From: Polaribacter cellanae
GTDB taxonomy: Bacteria; Bacteroidota; Bacteroidia; Flavobacteriales; Flavobacteriaceae
NCBI RefSeq assembly: GCF_017569185.1
Contig: NZ_CP071869.1
Span: 2,656,001-2,720,000 of the forward strand
Direction: 5' to 3'
DNA: 64,000 nucleotides
Shown piece by piece: positions 20,120 to 29,279 of this stretch; the stretch's first letter is position 1; every line of letters starts with the position of its first letter. Under the pieces are notes generated by a model. The model was not told the DNA's origin, did no database searches, and was given only the letters and a program-made list of their open reading frames with translations. Both the position numbers and the translations under genes were made by a program.

Positions 20120-20674
20120 ATGAAAATATTAAAGGAATTATCTCGGAAAGAATTTCACGCTAAATTTGGAGAAGAAAACTTATGTTTATCTTTTTTGTCT
20201 TCGATAAAGTGGTCAGAAGGTTTTTCTTGTTTTAAATGTAAAAACACCAAGTTTTCAAAAGGTAAACAAGTAAAAAAGGAGCAAATAGTATTTGGTTAGC
20301 AGAAAGACATGGAGTCAAACAGATGACAGCTTGGTTGTTTAGGAGAAAAGTGCAAGAAGCAATGAAAAGTAGTGAGAAATACCCTTTAGAAGATGAGGTT
20401 CATGTAGACGAATTTGAGATAGGAACACCAAAAAAAGGAGAACAAGGACGAAGTAAATCAGCTACGAAAATTAGAGTCGTAATTGCTATTGAAAATAGAG
20501 GAGGAAAACCTGGCAGATGGTATGCAAAAGTGATAGACGATTATAGTTGTAAATCTTTAAAACCAATATTTGAGACACATATAAAATCAGATGCGAATAT
20601 AATCACAGATGGTTGGTCTGGATACAAACCTTTAAAGAAGAATTTTCCTAATTTGACACAAATATTATCTTATA
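20120..20674 (+). pseudogene. IS1595-family transposase remnant
   Basis: The start MKILKELSRKEFHAKFGEENL leads into the zinc ribbon (FSCFKCKNTKFSKGKQ), but the second CxxC half and following residues are missing. The frame breaks and resumes as SIWLAERHGVKQMTAWLFRRKVQEAM, then HVDEFEIGTPKKGEQGRSKS (catalytic DE), and NIITDGWSGYKPLKKNFP (catalytic D). The gene is cut off by the left end of the IS982 element and does not resume on the far side. So it carries an internal deletion and a 3' truncation. Confidence 0.85.
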
Positions 20675-21704
20675 ACCTGAGTTCGACCTAAGGATTTAGC
20701 AAAAAAGAGCTAATTGTGCTGTACTTTCTGTTTCAAATTTAATAGATGGTTTCTTTTCTTGAAAAGAATAAGCAATAAGGCTAGCTACTAAATTTGTGAT
20801 AAAATTACTAAAACTTCTATGTCTAGAATGTTCAGCTTGGGCGATATTTTTAAGTTGGTCATTAATTGTTTCTATAATTGATCTTTTACGCAGTAAAATT
20901 TTGTCACGCATTGTCATTAGTACATTTTTCATATTATTTTTAATTCCAGTAACTAAATGCAGTCCGTCTTCAAAAAGTAATTGAGTGATTTCTTTTGAAA
21001 TATACCCTTTATCTGCGTATAAACTTCCTACAATTTTTTTTAAAAAATTGTCTTCTTTGATTGGTGTTCTATCGTCTACATTGGCTTGGGTGATGATAAA
21101 GTTCAGAATATCACCTTTATCATTTACTAATAGATGTAATTTAAAACCATGGAACCATCCCATGGTAGACTTTCCAGTAGTCGCAATTCCTTTAAAGACT
21201 TTATTATTTTTAATTCTCTTTTTGTCACACACTCTCAAAGGAGTTGAATCTATAAAGGATATCCCTGTACATTTACCCAAACAACAGGTTTTCATAAACA
21301 CTATCAAAGGAAGCATATTGCTTTGCATTAGCTCAACAAAACGATTATAAGAAACTGTCTCAGGGAATTCATCAGTTAAATGCTTTTGAACATAGAAAAG
21401 GTAAAAATGTTTGAATGTTCTAATATTACTTGTGTGAAAAAGAACAGTTATGGTTAATATTTCACTTGTGGACATTTTAAAAGAACGATTTCTTTTCTTT
21501 TTTCCGCCTGAAATCGTTCTTTTTTGTAAAGCAGGCTCAAAAACTTGACAAAAATCGTCAATATCACAAAAAATTGTAGTAATTTTATCTATAGAAATCA
21601 TAAGTAGAATTTTAGTTAAAAAATTGATATTCAGCATTTAAATATACTAATTTTCTACTTTTTTTTACAATAAAAAAATAGGCTTTCTTACGTCGAACTC
21701 AGGT
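20675..21704 (-). mobile_element. IS982-family insertion sequence (about 1030 bp)
   Basis: Ends are inverted repeats: ACCTGAGTTCGACCTAAG on the left and ACCTGAGTTCGACGTAAG read inward from the right, 17 of 18 identical. One transposase gene fills the element. No clean target duplication is seen (left flank TCTTATA, right flank TATTATG). The interrupted IS1595 gene is not continued to the right, so a deletion may have followed insertion. Confidence 0.88.
20696..21637 (-). CDS. IS982-family transposase
   Basis: A DDE transposase of up to 313 residues. The better start is probably the Met of MISIDKITTIFCDIDDFC at 21601, as the preceding residues overlap the IS end. Family features are SFIDSTPLRVCDKKRIKNNK (catalytic Asp), KSTMGWFHGFKLHLLVNDKG, NVDDRTPI, GSLYADKGYISKE (second Asp) and RKRSIIETINDQLKNIAQAEHSRHRS (catalytic Glu). 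It is uninterrupted and likely functional. Confidence 0.93.
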   Translation of the reverse strand: MLNINFLTKILLMISIDKITTIFCDIDDFCQVFEPALQKRTISGGKKKRNRSFKMSTSEILTITVLFHTSNIRTFKHFYLFYVQKHLTDEFPETVSYNRFVELMQSNMLPLIVFMKTCCLGKCTGISFIDSTPLRVCDKKRIKNNKVFKGIATTGKSTMGWFHGFKLHLLVNDKGDILNFIITQANVDDRTPIKEDNFLKKIVGSLYADKGYISKEITQLLFEDGLHLVTGIKNNMKNVLMTMRDKILLRKRSIIETINDQLKNIAQAEHSRHRSFSNFITNLVASLIAYSFQEKKPSIKFETESTAQLALFC

Positions 21705-21783
21705 TATTATGTAGTTTCAGACAGTAAAACCTTTATTTTACCGAGAATTATTATGTTTAGTATTGGATATAATTTGTAGGTTT

Positions 21784-21868
21784 CAGTCTACAGTTGAGTT
21801 GGCAATCTACAGTCTACAGTTTCCAGTATGTAGCTGACTGCCAACTGAAGACTGAAAAACTGCCAACT
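21784..21868. repeat. Degenerate CAGTCTACAGT repeat tract
   Basis: Several imperfect copies of CAGTCTACAGTT and complements (AACTGAAGACTG) follow each other, giving a self-complementary low-complexity stretch between IS982 and the AAA ATPase stop codon. Such tracts are common between flavobacterial genes. Confidence 0.55.
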
Positions 21869-21872
21869 TTTT

Positions 21873-22661
21873 TCAAAGATGTCTCAAATAAGCCTCAGGA
21901 TTATTCAAAAACGACTTTGTAATATTAAAATGTTCAGTCTCTTCTAACTCCTTTTTCTCCATATTATTCTCGGTGATTTCAAAAATGGTCGCTTTAGGAA
22001 AAGCCAATAACATAGGTGAATGTGTTGCAATAATAAACTGCGAATTATGTGTTTTTAAGTGGTTTTTTATAAAAGCAATTAAAGTAAGTTGTTTTGCAGG
22101 AGACAATGCAGCTTCAGGTTCATCAAGCAGATAAATTCCTCTTGTGTTTATCATTTCATTCATGATATGAAGATAGGCTTCACCATGAGAAAAAGCATTG
22201 AGTTCCTGTCCGTAATTTGTGCGCATTTGCTTTAATTGATAATTGGCACTTTCCTTCATTTGATCGATAATGTATTTAGGAACATCGTCCCCTAAATCGC
22301 CCATTTGGTTTTCGATAGTGGTACCAACTCTATGAATACTATTTAAATAATCTCCAAAATCTTCCGCTCTAAAAAAGAAACCCACAGAACGCTCTATTTG
22401 CCAAGTCAATTCTAAGAAAGGTAAGAGTGTTTTTGCGGCATCGAAACTATTTTTTGCGTAACTACTTCCATCCATATGAGGTAATTGTAGGCGACAAGCA
22501 ATCGCCTCTAATAATGTAGATTTTCCAGAACCATTTTCGCCAACCAAAAAAGTAACACGATTAGAAACATCTAAATTTTTAGCATATTTTATGGCAGGAA
22601 TATCAAACGGATAAGGATGTTTACGCTCTTTGTTTATGTGTAAGGTTGATAAATAGGGCAT
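21873..22661 (-). CDS. AAA family ATPase (ABC-like, AAA_21/RecF type)
   Basis: A 262-residue soluble ATPase. Walker A is FLVGENGSGKSTLLEAIA (about residues 38-55), an ABC signature-like ELNAFSHGEAYL lies near 155, Walker B is GIYLLDEPEAALSP (about 176) and a switch His is in IIATHSPML. There is no transmembrane part and no neighbouring permease, so it is not a normal transporter ATPase. Family members act in DNA repair, phage defence or unknown processes. It stands alone in an IS-rich accessory zone; no partner nuclease is visible. Confidence 0.85.
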   Translation of the reverse strand: MPYLSTLHINKERKHPYPFDIPAIKYAKNLDVSNRVTFLVGENGSGKSTLLEAIACRLQLPHMDGSSYAKNSFDAAKTLLPFLELTWQIERSVGFFFRAEDFGDYLNSIHRVGTTIENQMGDLGDDVPKYIIDQMKESANYQLKQMRTNYGQELNAFSHGEAYLHIMNEMINTRGIYLLDEPEAALSPAKQLTLIAFIKNHLKTHNSQFIIATHSPMLLAFPKATIFEITENNMEKKELEETEHFNITKSFLNNPEAYLRHL

Positions 22662-22780
22662 AAATCATAAAATATGGATTTCAAATTTAAGAAAATATTT
22701 TAATTTTTGATAATCCTATATTCTGTTCGTTTGTTTTTAAGTTTTAAAAACGGTATTTTTCATACTTAAAATAAGAAGTT

Positions 22781-22978
22781 ATGACTTTAATTCTCAAGAA
22801 AAAAGCAATTATAGATTGGATTTCCTTTATTGAGGATAAGGATGTATTAAACCAAATTTTTGAATATCAACAGTTAAAAAATAAAAATTTTAAAAAAGAT
22901 ATTGAAAATGCTATTACCGTAGATGAAGTAAGAGAACAAACAGATACTTACATTAAATCGTTAGATTGGAAAAAGTAA
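22781..22978 (+). CDS. Antitoxin-like small protein
   Basis: A 65-residue protein. The C-terminal EVREQTDTYIKSLDWKK matches the tail pattern of small antitoxin-like proteins that precede RelE/ParE-like genes in Bacteroidota. It overlaps the next gene by 13 bases. No DNA-binding motif is certain. Confidence 0.55.
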   Translation: MTLILKKKAIIDWISFIEDKDVLNQIFEYQQLKNKNFKKDIENAITVDEVREQTDTYIKSLDWKK

Positions 22979-23229
22979 AAATCTATTATAAACCAGAAGT
23001 TGTTAAGTATATTAATGATTTAGTTTTTAAATTAAATGAAAATGCTATTGAATATAAAAATAATCTTTTAGACTTTATTGAAAAAGATATTTCAATATTC
23101 CCTAAAAAGCTAACACCTTTATCTATAGCTTATTTAGGAAGCAATTATATTTTTTTGAAAAAAAAAAAGAATACGTATTTGGTCACTTATATTACGAACA
23201 ATCATAACAGTATTTCTAATCGTCTTTAA
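22966..23229 (+). CDS. RelE/ParE-like toxin, probably internally deleted
   Basis: An 87-residue protein beginning at a TTG codon (22966) inside the antitoxin gene. The start EKVKIYYKPEVVKYINDLVF and the blocks PLSIAYLGSNYIF and NTYLVTYITNNHN match a Bacteroidota RelE/ParE-like family. In relatives as I recall them, a segment like YKxNxRTTWYIFFE lies between the last two blocks; here it is absent and replaced by a T7/A11 run. Such a toxin may be inactive. Confidence 0.6.
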   Translation: MEKVKIYYKPEVVKYINDLVFKLNENAIEYKNNLLDFIEKDISIFPKKLTPLSIAYLGSNYIFLKKKKNTYLVTYITNNHNSISNRL

Positions 23230-23563
23230 TATAGAGAATTTATAAGAACTATTTTTCATCAACAAAAACGATATGACTAAAAACATCAATTTAAATCATA
23301 AAAAAATATTTCAAGTCATAAACCATCTGAATATTATAAAATGATAAGCAATCATAAAGAAAGAAAAACCCACTATACACCTTGGAGCATAATTAAAAAA
23401 GCCTTGCTAAAATAATTGTTTTTATTTCTGATGATTCTTTTTTAGTTTTCATTATATATTTAAAAACAATACAAAGCATTTTAGAATAAAAAAGGTTTTA
23501 TAAATATGTGTAATTTCCACAAACTTGCTAACTCCTTCCCTTTGGGAAGATTGGGGTCGGATG
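23230..23563. other. Intergenic region with a short palindrome
   Basis: About 330 AT-rich bases. It contains CTTCCCTTTGGGAAG (23535-23549), repeated with a complementary loop at 34674-34688. A 24-codon ORF at 23341 (MISNHKERKTHYTPWS...) is visible but unsupported. Confidence 0.5.
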
Positions 23564-24199
23564 TTACTTTCTCCCAAAATCCGCAGGAATTTCTCCCCAA
23601 GCTTTCGTTTCCCATTTTAAAATTGGGTTTTTAAACGTATTTTCTTTCAGCCATTTTTCAGCTCTTTTTATCAATTCTAATAAATCTTTGTTAGACGCAT
23701 CGAAAGTAATATTTGTTTTACAACGTTTTTGCTTTACCCAGCTCATAGCAATTTTAGAATCGGAATAAATAGGAATATCTTCTTTGTTTTTACCTTTTAA
23801 TAAAGCAATTCCATGCACCAAAGCTAAAAACTCTCCAATATTATTCGTTCCTTTTTTATAAGGGCCTTTTCTAAAAATTTCTTTTTTATTATGAGTAAGT
23901 ACGCCTCTATATTCCATTTTCCCTGGATTTCCAGAACAAGCAGCATCCACAGAAATACTTTCTAAACTAGGAGAACCATATTTTGCTTTTTCAGTTTTAG
24001 ATAAAGTCGGTTTTTTAGTGTTTTTACCTTTATAATCTTCATATTTTTTAGAAAAAGCAATTTCTGCTTCGTCTAAATTAGCGAAAGATTTGTATTGCGC
24101 ACCTTCAAAGCCGTCAATTTGTTTTTTGCAGACGTTCCAAGACGTATAAATTCCTTTTTTACGTCCATTCCAAACAACATAAAACTTTTTTTTACTCAT
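23564..24199 (-). CDS. rnhA: Ribonuclease H with N-terminal viroplasmin domain
   Basis: A 211-residue enzyme that degrades the RNA strand of RNA-DNA hybrids. The N-terminal caulimovirus viroplasmin-type hybrid-binding domain is at about 4-48 (KFYVVWNGRKKGIYTSWNVCKKQIDGF). The RNase H1 fold starts at ISVDAACSGNPGKMEYRGVL (catalytic Asp), with catalytic Glu in NNIGEFLALVHGI and Asp in PIYSDSKIAMSWV. It overlaps purN by 8 bases, so the two are co-transcribed. Confidence 0.92.
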   Translation of the reverse strand: MSKKKFYVVWNGRKKGIYTSWNVCKKQIDGFEGAQYKSFANLDEAEIAFSKKYEDYKGKNTKKPTLSKTEKAKYGSPSLESISVDAACSGNPGKMEYRGVLTHNKKEIFRKGPYKKGTNNIGEFLALVHGIALLKGKNKEDIPIYSDSKIAMSWVKQKRCKTNITFDASNKDLLELIKRAEKWLKENTFKNPILKWETKAWGEIPADFGRK

Positions 24200-24764
24200 T
24201 TGTACTTAAAATTACCTCTTCAATTACCTTCGGAAAATAGGTTTGTTCCAAAATATGAATTTTTTCTGCGATTGTTTCAAGAGTATCTGCATTATTTAAC
24301 GCAGTTTTTGCCTGAAAAATAATGCCACCTTCGTCGTAATTTGCATTTACATAGTGAATTGTAATGCCAGTTTCCAATTCTTCATTCTCTTTTACGGCTT
24401 TATGAATATGCATTCCATACATTCCTTTTCCACCATACTTTGGTAACAATGCAGGATGAATATTAATAATTTTCTTAGGAAAATGATTGATAATATTGGT
24501 TGGAATTTTCCATAAAAAACCAGCAAGAATTACAAAATCTGCCTCTTTTTTTAAAATATTTAATACAAAATCTGATTTTGAGAACTGCTCTCTATTGAAA
24601 TGTAAGCAGTTAGTTTTTAGGTTTTTACAACGTTCGAAAACTTTGGCATGTTCATTGTTACACAACACTTTAGTAACCTTAGCGGTTTTAGTATGATTAA
24701 AAAACCTGATAATGTTTTCTGCGTTCGAACCAGAACCAGATGCAAAAATAACAATACGCTTCAT
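24192..24764 (-). CDS. purN: Phosphoribosylglycinamide formyltransferase
   Basis: De novo purine synthesis: transfers a formyl group from 10-formyl-THF to GAR. 190 residues. Visible features are the start MKRIVIFASGSGSNAENIIRFF (phosphate-binding loop), the catalytic Asn-His region INIHPALLPKYGGKGMYG, and TGITIHYVNANYDEGGIIFQ with the catalytic Asp. Its start lies back-to-back with the divergent acpP. Confidence 0.95.
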   Translation of the reverse strand: MKRIVIFASGSGSNAENIIRFFNHTKTAKVTKVLCNNEHAKVFERCKNLKTNCLHFNREQFSKSDFVLNILKKEADFVILAGFLWKIPTNIINHFPKKIINIHPALLPKYGGKGMYGMHIHKAVKENEELETGITIHYVNANYDEGGIIFQAKTALNNADTLETIAEKIHILEQTYFPKVIEEVILSTNE

Positions 24765-24895
24765 AACTATATTTCTAAGCTACAAAAAAAAGAATAATTA
24801 TTAACAAACCGATTATTTTTGTGAAGATTAAAATATTTTCTTTACATTTAGTAATCATTTTTCGGACAAAAATTAGATATAATTATAAAGATTCG

Positions 24896-24903
24896 TATTT
24901 TTG
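24896..24903 (+). promoter_or_regulatory. -7 element of the acpP-fabF-rnc promoter
   Basis: TATTTTTG matches TAnnTTTG, 30 bases before the acpP ATG. No clear -33 TTG is seen at standard spacing. Confidence 0.5.
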
Positions 24904-24933
24904 CCCCGATTTAAAATTTAAAATTAAAAAATT

Positions 24934-25170
24934 ATGTCAGACATTGCATCAAGAGTAAAAGCGATTATCGTAGACAAATTAGGCGTAGACGATAACGAAG
25001 TAACAACAGAAGCTAGCTTCACAAACGATTTAGGAGCAGATTCTTTAGATACTGTTGAGTTAATTATGGAATTCGAAAAAGAATTCGATATTCAAATTCC
25101 AGACGATCAAGCAGAAAACATCGGTACAGTTGGTCAAGCAGTTAGCTATATTGAAGAAGCAAAAAAATAA
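24934..25170 (+). CDS. acpP: Acyl carrier protein
   Basis: A 78-residue acidic carrier of growing fatty acids. The phosphopantetheine attachment Ser is residue 37 in [16 protein letters not shown]. Length and motif are canonical. It is the first gene of acpP-fabF-rnc, a widespread bacterial arrangement; fabF follows after 12 bases. Confidence 0.98.
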   Translation: MSDIASRVKAIIVDKLGVDDNEVTTEASFTNDLGADSLDTVELIMEFEKEFDIQIPDDQAENIGTVGQAVSYIEEAKK

Positions 25171-25182
25171 TACTTAATTTAT

Positions 25183-26436
25183 ATGCAGTTAAAACGAGTT
25201 GTAGTCACTGGACTTGGCGCACTAACGCCAATTGGTAATAATATTGAAGAATATTGGAACGCTTTAGTTAACGGAGTTAGCGGAGCAGCACCTATCACTT
25301 ACTTTGATGCTGCCAAGTTCAAAACTCGTTTTGCATGTGAATTGAAAAATTTCAACGCGACCGATTTTATGGACAGAAAAGAGGCGCGTAAAATGGATAG
25401 ATTTACGCAGTATGCTATGGTTGCTTCAGATGAAGCAATTGCAGATGCGAACTTAAATATAGATGAAATAGACAAATTACGTGTTGGCGTAATTTGGGGA
25501 GCAGGAATTGGAGGCTTAGAAACTTTCCAGAACGAGGCGTTAAATTTTGGAGCTGGAGATGGCACACCAAGATTTAATCCTTTCTTTATCCCAAAAATGA
25601 TTGCAGATATTGCTCCTGGAAATATTTCCATTAAAAATGGATTTATGGGGCCAAATTATACTACAGTTTCTGCCTGTGCATCCTCTGCAAATGCGATGAT
25701 AGATGCTTTAAATTACATTCGTTTAGGAACTTGCGATGTTATTGTAACTGGAGGCTCTGAAGCCGCTGTTGCAATCGCTGGTGTTGGTGGCTTTAACGCA
25801 ATGCATGCTTTATCTACAAGAAACGAAAGCCCAGAAACAGCATCGAGACCTTTTGATGCGGAAAGAGATGGTTTTGTTTTAGGAGAAGGAGCAGGTGCTA
25901 TGGTTTTAGAAAGTTACGAACATGCAAAAGCAAGAGGTGCAAAAATTTATGCAGAAGTTATTGGAGGAGGAATGTCTTCTGATGCACACCACATGACAGC
26001 TCCACATCCAGAAGGTGTTGGTGTAATTGCAGTAATGAAAAACTGTTTAGAAAATGCAGGAATTAAACCAAAAGATGTAGATCATATTAATACACATGGT
26101 ACTTCTACTCCTTTAGGCGATGTTGCCGAATTAAAAGCGATTTCCGAAGTTTTTGGAGATCATGCTAAGAATATCAATATAAACTCAACAAAATCTATGA
26201 CAGGTCACTTATTAGGTGCTGCAGGAGCGATTGAGTCTATCGCGTCTATTTTAGCAATGAAACATGGAGTTATTCCACCAACCATCAACCACAAAAATGT
26301 GGATGAAAACATTAATCCAGAATTAAATTTAACACTTAATAAGGCTCAAAAAAGAGAAATTAACGTGGCAATGAGTAATACTTTTGGATTTGGAGGACAT
26401 AATGCTTGCGTTGCTTTCAAGAAATTAGATGAATAA
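25183..26436 (+). CDS. fabF: 3-oxoacyl-[acyl-carrier-protein] synthase II
   Basis: Condensing enzyme of fatty acid elongation, 417 residues. It has the Cys-His-His triad: Cys near 165 in VSACASSANAM, His in NTHGTSTPLGD and His in SMTGHLLGAAG. It ends in SNTFGFGGHNACVAF, the usual C-terminal block. It lies between acpP and rnc with 3 bases to rnc. Confidence 0.98.
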   Translation: MQLKRVVVTGLGALTPIGNNIEEYWNALVNGVSGAAPITYFDAAKFKTRFACELKNFNATDFMDRKEARKMDRFTQYAMVASDEAIADANLNIDEIDKLRVGVIWGAGIGGLETFQNEALNFGAGDGTPRFNPFFIPKMIADIAPGNISIKNGFMGPNYTTVSACASSANAMIDALNYIRLGTCDVIVTGGSEAAVAIAGVGGFNAMHALSTRNESPETASRPFDAERDGFVLGEGAGAMVLESYEHAKARGAKIYAEVIGGGMSSDAHHMTAPHPEGVGVIAVMKNCLENAGIKPKDVDHINTHGTSTPLGDVAELKAISEVFGDHAKNININSTKSMTGHLLGAAGAIESIASILAMKHGVIPPTINHKNVDENINPELNLTLNKAQKREINVAMSNTFGFGGHNACVAFKKLDE

Positions 26437-26439
26437 TCG

Positions 26440-27180
26440 ATGAATTTATTTCGTAAAATAGTCCAATCTCATAAAAAAGAAGAGGAAGCAGAATTATTTC
26501 ACGAACTAAAAAAACTACTAAATTTTTCTCCAAAGAAAATAGAAAGATATAGAAAAGCTTTCACACATAGGTCTGTACAAAAGTTAGATAAAGATGGAAA
26601 CCCTATTAACTACGAACGCTTAGAATTTTTGGGAGACTCTATTTTAGGCTCTGTAATCGCCTCTTATTTATATAAAAAAGTTCCAGAAGGTACAGAAGGA
26701 TACTTAACGCAAATGCGCTCTAAAATTGTTAGCAGAGAGCATTTAAATGAACTTGGCAAAGACCTAAACTTAATTAAGTTTGTAGATAGTAATATCGATC
26801 AAGCCAATGTTGGCGATAACATTCATGGAAATATTTTTGAAGCTTTAATTGGAGCAATTTATTTAGACAAAGGCTATAATTTTTGTCAGAAATTTATCCA
26901 CGAAAACGTAATTGCACCTTATGTAGATATTGAAAAACTCGAAGGCAAAATTACCAGTTACAAAGGTGTAATAATAGAGTGGTGCCAAAAGCAAAAGAAA
27001 AAGTATATTTTCGATACCTACGAAGATTCTGGCAACGAAGTAGTAAAACACTTTAGTGTAAAAATAAGTATCGATGGCGAACAAATAGCCAAAGGAAGAG
27101 CTACTTCTAAGAAAAAAGCAGAGGAACAAGCTTCCAAAAGGGTGTATTTTGCATTTCAAGACGAAATTTCATTAGACTAA
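26440..27180 (+). CDS. rnc: Ribonuclease III
   Basis: Double-strand-specific endoribonuclease for rRNA and mRNA processing, 246 residues. The signature NYERLEFLGDSILGSVIA (about 62-79) and the second acidic block GNIFEALIGAIYLDKG give the catalytic residues. The C-terminal double-stranded-RNA-binding domain spans about 175-242 (KGVIIEWCQKQKKK ... KGRATSKKKAEEQASKRV). Confidence 0.96.
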   Translation: MNLFRKIVQSHKKEEEAELFHELKKLLNFSPKKIERYRKAFTHRSVQKLDKDGNPINYERLEFLGDSILGSVIASYLYKKVPEGTEGYLTQMRSKIVSREHLNELGKDLNLIKFVDSNIDQANVGDNIHGNIFEALIGAIYLDKGYNFCQKFIHENVIAPYVDIEKLEGKITSYKGVIIEWCQKQKKKYIFDTYEDSGNEVVKHFSVKISIDGEQIAKGRATSKKKAEEQASKRVYFAFQDEISLD

Positions 27181-27270
27181 AACGATAACGTTTTCGTTAA
27201 AATAAGCCCGAAAACTCATAAACTATTACTAATTTAGCACAATATTTAGCGCAAAGTAAATTTACAATTT

Positions 27271-27741
27271 ATGCAAATTCATGCTTTAGGTTTAGAGGAT
27301 TTCTGTGAAGAAGAATACTCGTTAATTGGTATTCATACAGCATTAGAAGATTACAAACTGGCATATTTGTTAAATAAAAATTTAAATACACGTTTATCTA
27401 AATCGCCAAAAGATTTAGAATTTGAAAGCAATCAAAAAAAAGGGTCGTTTTCTCTCTATAATTTCTCAAGCAAAAAATATGACTTTGAGTGGTTTTTAAT
27501 TGCAAATAGCTTTAAAAGAGAAAACCAAACCGAACCAAACGAATTATTATTAACTACAGAAACGAAAACATATTTAATTCCAGAAAAGAAAAAGGTCGAC
27601 TTTTTTATTAAGATTTCTGGAGAAGTTGGGTACGAATACGTTTCGGAAACAGTAAATAAAATTAAAAGTATTGAGCAGATAATAACATGCTATTCAATAG
27701 ATAAAAACACACTAAAGTCTAAAGACTTTTTAATATTTTAA
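27271..27741 (+). CDS. IPExxxVDY family protein
   Basis: A 156-residue Bacteroidota-specific protein of unknown function, named for its motif, here IPEKKKVDFF (about residues 107-116). N-terminal IHTALEDYKLAYLLNKNLNTRL is also typical. It is 3 bases upstream of pyk, the usual neighbour in this phylum. Confidence 0.85.
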   Translation: MQIHALGLEDFCEEEYSLIGIHTALEDYKLAYLLNKNLNTRLSKSPKDLEFESNQKKGSFSLYNFSSKKYDFEWFLIANSFKRENQTEPNELLLTTETKTYLIPEKKKVDFFIKISGEVGYEYVSETVNKIKSIEQIITCYSIDKNTLKSKDFLIF

Positions 27742-27743
27742 GA

Positions 27744-29171
27744 ATGAAACCATACAAAAAAACAAAAATAGTAGCAACCCTAGGTCCAGCTACAGATACG
27801 AAAGAAATACTTAAAAACTTAGCCATAGAAGGTGTAAATGTTTTTAGAATTAATTTCTCGCATGCAGACTACGATAATGTAAGAGAAAACGTAAAGAGAA
27901 TTCGCGAAGTTAACGAAGAAAACGGATTCAATGTTGCGATTTTAGCAGATTTACAAGGTCCTAAATTGCGTGTTGGAGTTATGGAAGAAGATGTTGTTTT
28001 AAAAGACGGAGATTTTTTTACATTTACCACAGAAAGATGTATTGGAAATAAGCAAAAAGCATTTATGACCTACCAACGTTTTCCAAAAGACGTAAAAGTC
28101 GGAGAACAAATTTTGGTAGACGATGGTAAGTTGTTATTCGAAGTTGTATCTACAGATAAAAACACAGAAGTAGTTGTAAAAACAATTGTTGGTGGCGCTT
28201 TAAAATCTAAAAAAGGAGTAAACTTACCAAATACAGCAATTTCTTTACCAGCTTTAACAAAAAAAGATATGGAAGACGCCGTTTTTGCATTGAGCTTAAA
28301 TGTAGATTGGATGGCACTTTCTTTCGTAAGAACACCAGAAGATTTAAGAATGTTACGCGATTTAATCGACGAGCATTCCGATTATAGAGTTCCTGTAATT
28401 GCGAAAATAGAAAAGCCAGAAGCTGTTGCAAATATAGATTCTTTAATTCCTTATTGTGATGGATTAATGGTTGCTCGTGGAGATTTAGGAGTAGAAATTC
28501 CAATGCAAGAAGTTCCATTAATTCAAAAAATGCTAGTTGAAAGAGCTAAAAAAGCAAGAATTCCTGTAATTATTGCCACACAAATGATGGAAACAATGAT
28601 CGATAATTCTGTGCCAACAAGAGCAGAGGTAAACGATGTTGCAAACTCGATTATGGATGGTGCAGATGCAGTAATGCTTTCAGGAGAAACTTCTGTAGGG
28701 AAACACCCTTTAAGAGTAATTCGAAAAATGAGAGAAATTATTGTAAGTGTAGAAAATTCAGAGCTAATTAAAGTTCCAGATGCAGCACCACACATTAGAA
28801 CAAACAGATTTATTACAAAAGCAGTTTGTCATCATGCAGCATTAATGGCGAATGATATTGAAGCAGCTGCAATTTCTACGCTAACAAATAGTGGTTATAC
28901 AGCGTTTCAAATTTCTGCCTGGAGACCACAATCTAAAATATTAGCATTTTCATCTGAAAAAAGAATTTTAGGAAAACTAAACTTACTTTGGGGTGTAAAA
29001 GCTTTTTATTATGATAAAAATTTAAGTACAGATGATACTGTTGTAGATATTAACAAAATATCCAAAGAAAAAGGGTTTGTAAAAGAAGGCGATTTAATGA
29101 TTAATCTTACCTCTATGCCAGTTGAGGCAAAAGGAATGGTAAATACATTAAGAGTTTCTGAAATAGACTAA
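27744..29171 (+). CDS. pyk: Pyruvate kinase
   Basis: Final step of glycolysis: phosphoenolpyruvate plus ADP to pyruvate plus ATP. 475 residues. Visible features are the N-terminal KTKIVATLGPATDTKE, substrate and metal-binding RINFSHADYDNV, the catalytic Lys signature VIAKIEKPEAVANID (about 218-232), GLMVARGDLGVEIP and IIATQMMETMI. The C-terminal allosteric domain is present. It shares an operon with the IPExxxVDY gene. Confidence 0.97.
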   Translation: MKPYKKTKIVATLGPATDTKEILKNLAIEGVNVFRINFSHADYDNVRENVKRIREVNEENGFNVAILADLQGPKLRVGVMEEDVVLKDGDFFTFTTERCIGNKQKAFMTYQRFPKDVKVGEQILVDDGKLLFEVVSTDKNTEVVVKTIVGGALKSKKGVNLPNTAISLPALTKKDMEDAVFALSLNVDWMALSFVRTPEDLRMLRDLIDEHSDYRVPVIAKIEKPEAVANIDSLIPYCDGLMVARGDLGVEIPMQEVPLIQKMLVERAKKARIPVIIATQMMETMIDNSVPTRAEVNDVANSIMDGADAVMLSGETSVGKHPLRVIRKMREIIVSVENSELIKVPDAAPHIRTNRFITKAVCHHAALMANDIEAAAISTLTNSGYTAFQISAWRPQSKILAFSSEKRILGKLNLLWGVKAFYYDKNLSTDDTVVDINKISKEKGFVKEGDLMINLTSMPVEAKGMVNTLRVSEID

Positions 29172-29216
29172 AACATATTTGTAACGCTTTTAATGGCGTA
29201 ACATAACTTATAATTT

Positions 29217-29248
29217 AAAAGGTAGTAATTTTTAATCGCTACCTTTTT
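29217..29248 (+). terminator. Terminator after pyk
   Basis: AAAAGGTAG pairs with CTACCTTTT around a 13-base loop, followed by TTCGTTTT. It lies 45 bases past the pyk stop. Confidence 0.6.
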
Positions 29249-29260
29249 CGTTTTAGCAAC

Positions 29261-29279
29261 GTGAGTTCGATTTAAGAAA
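29261..29279. repeat. Solitary IS982/MITE-like end
   Basis: GTGAGTTCGATTTAAGAAA is identical to 16710-16728 in the MITE-like element, and the next 40 bases keep weak similarity. No partner end was found within 300 bases, so it is a solo end or fragment. Confidence 0.5.

Noticed and set aside
16425..23563. Integrated prophage or genomic island with attachment sites
   Set aside because: No integrase, phage structural genes or tRNA boundary was found; IS elements alone explain the variable content.
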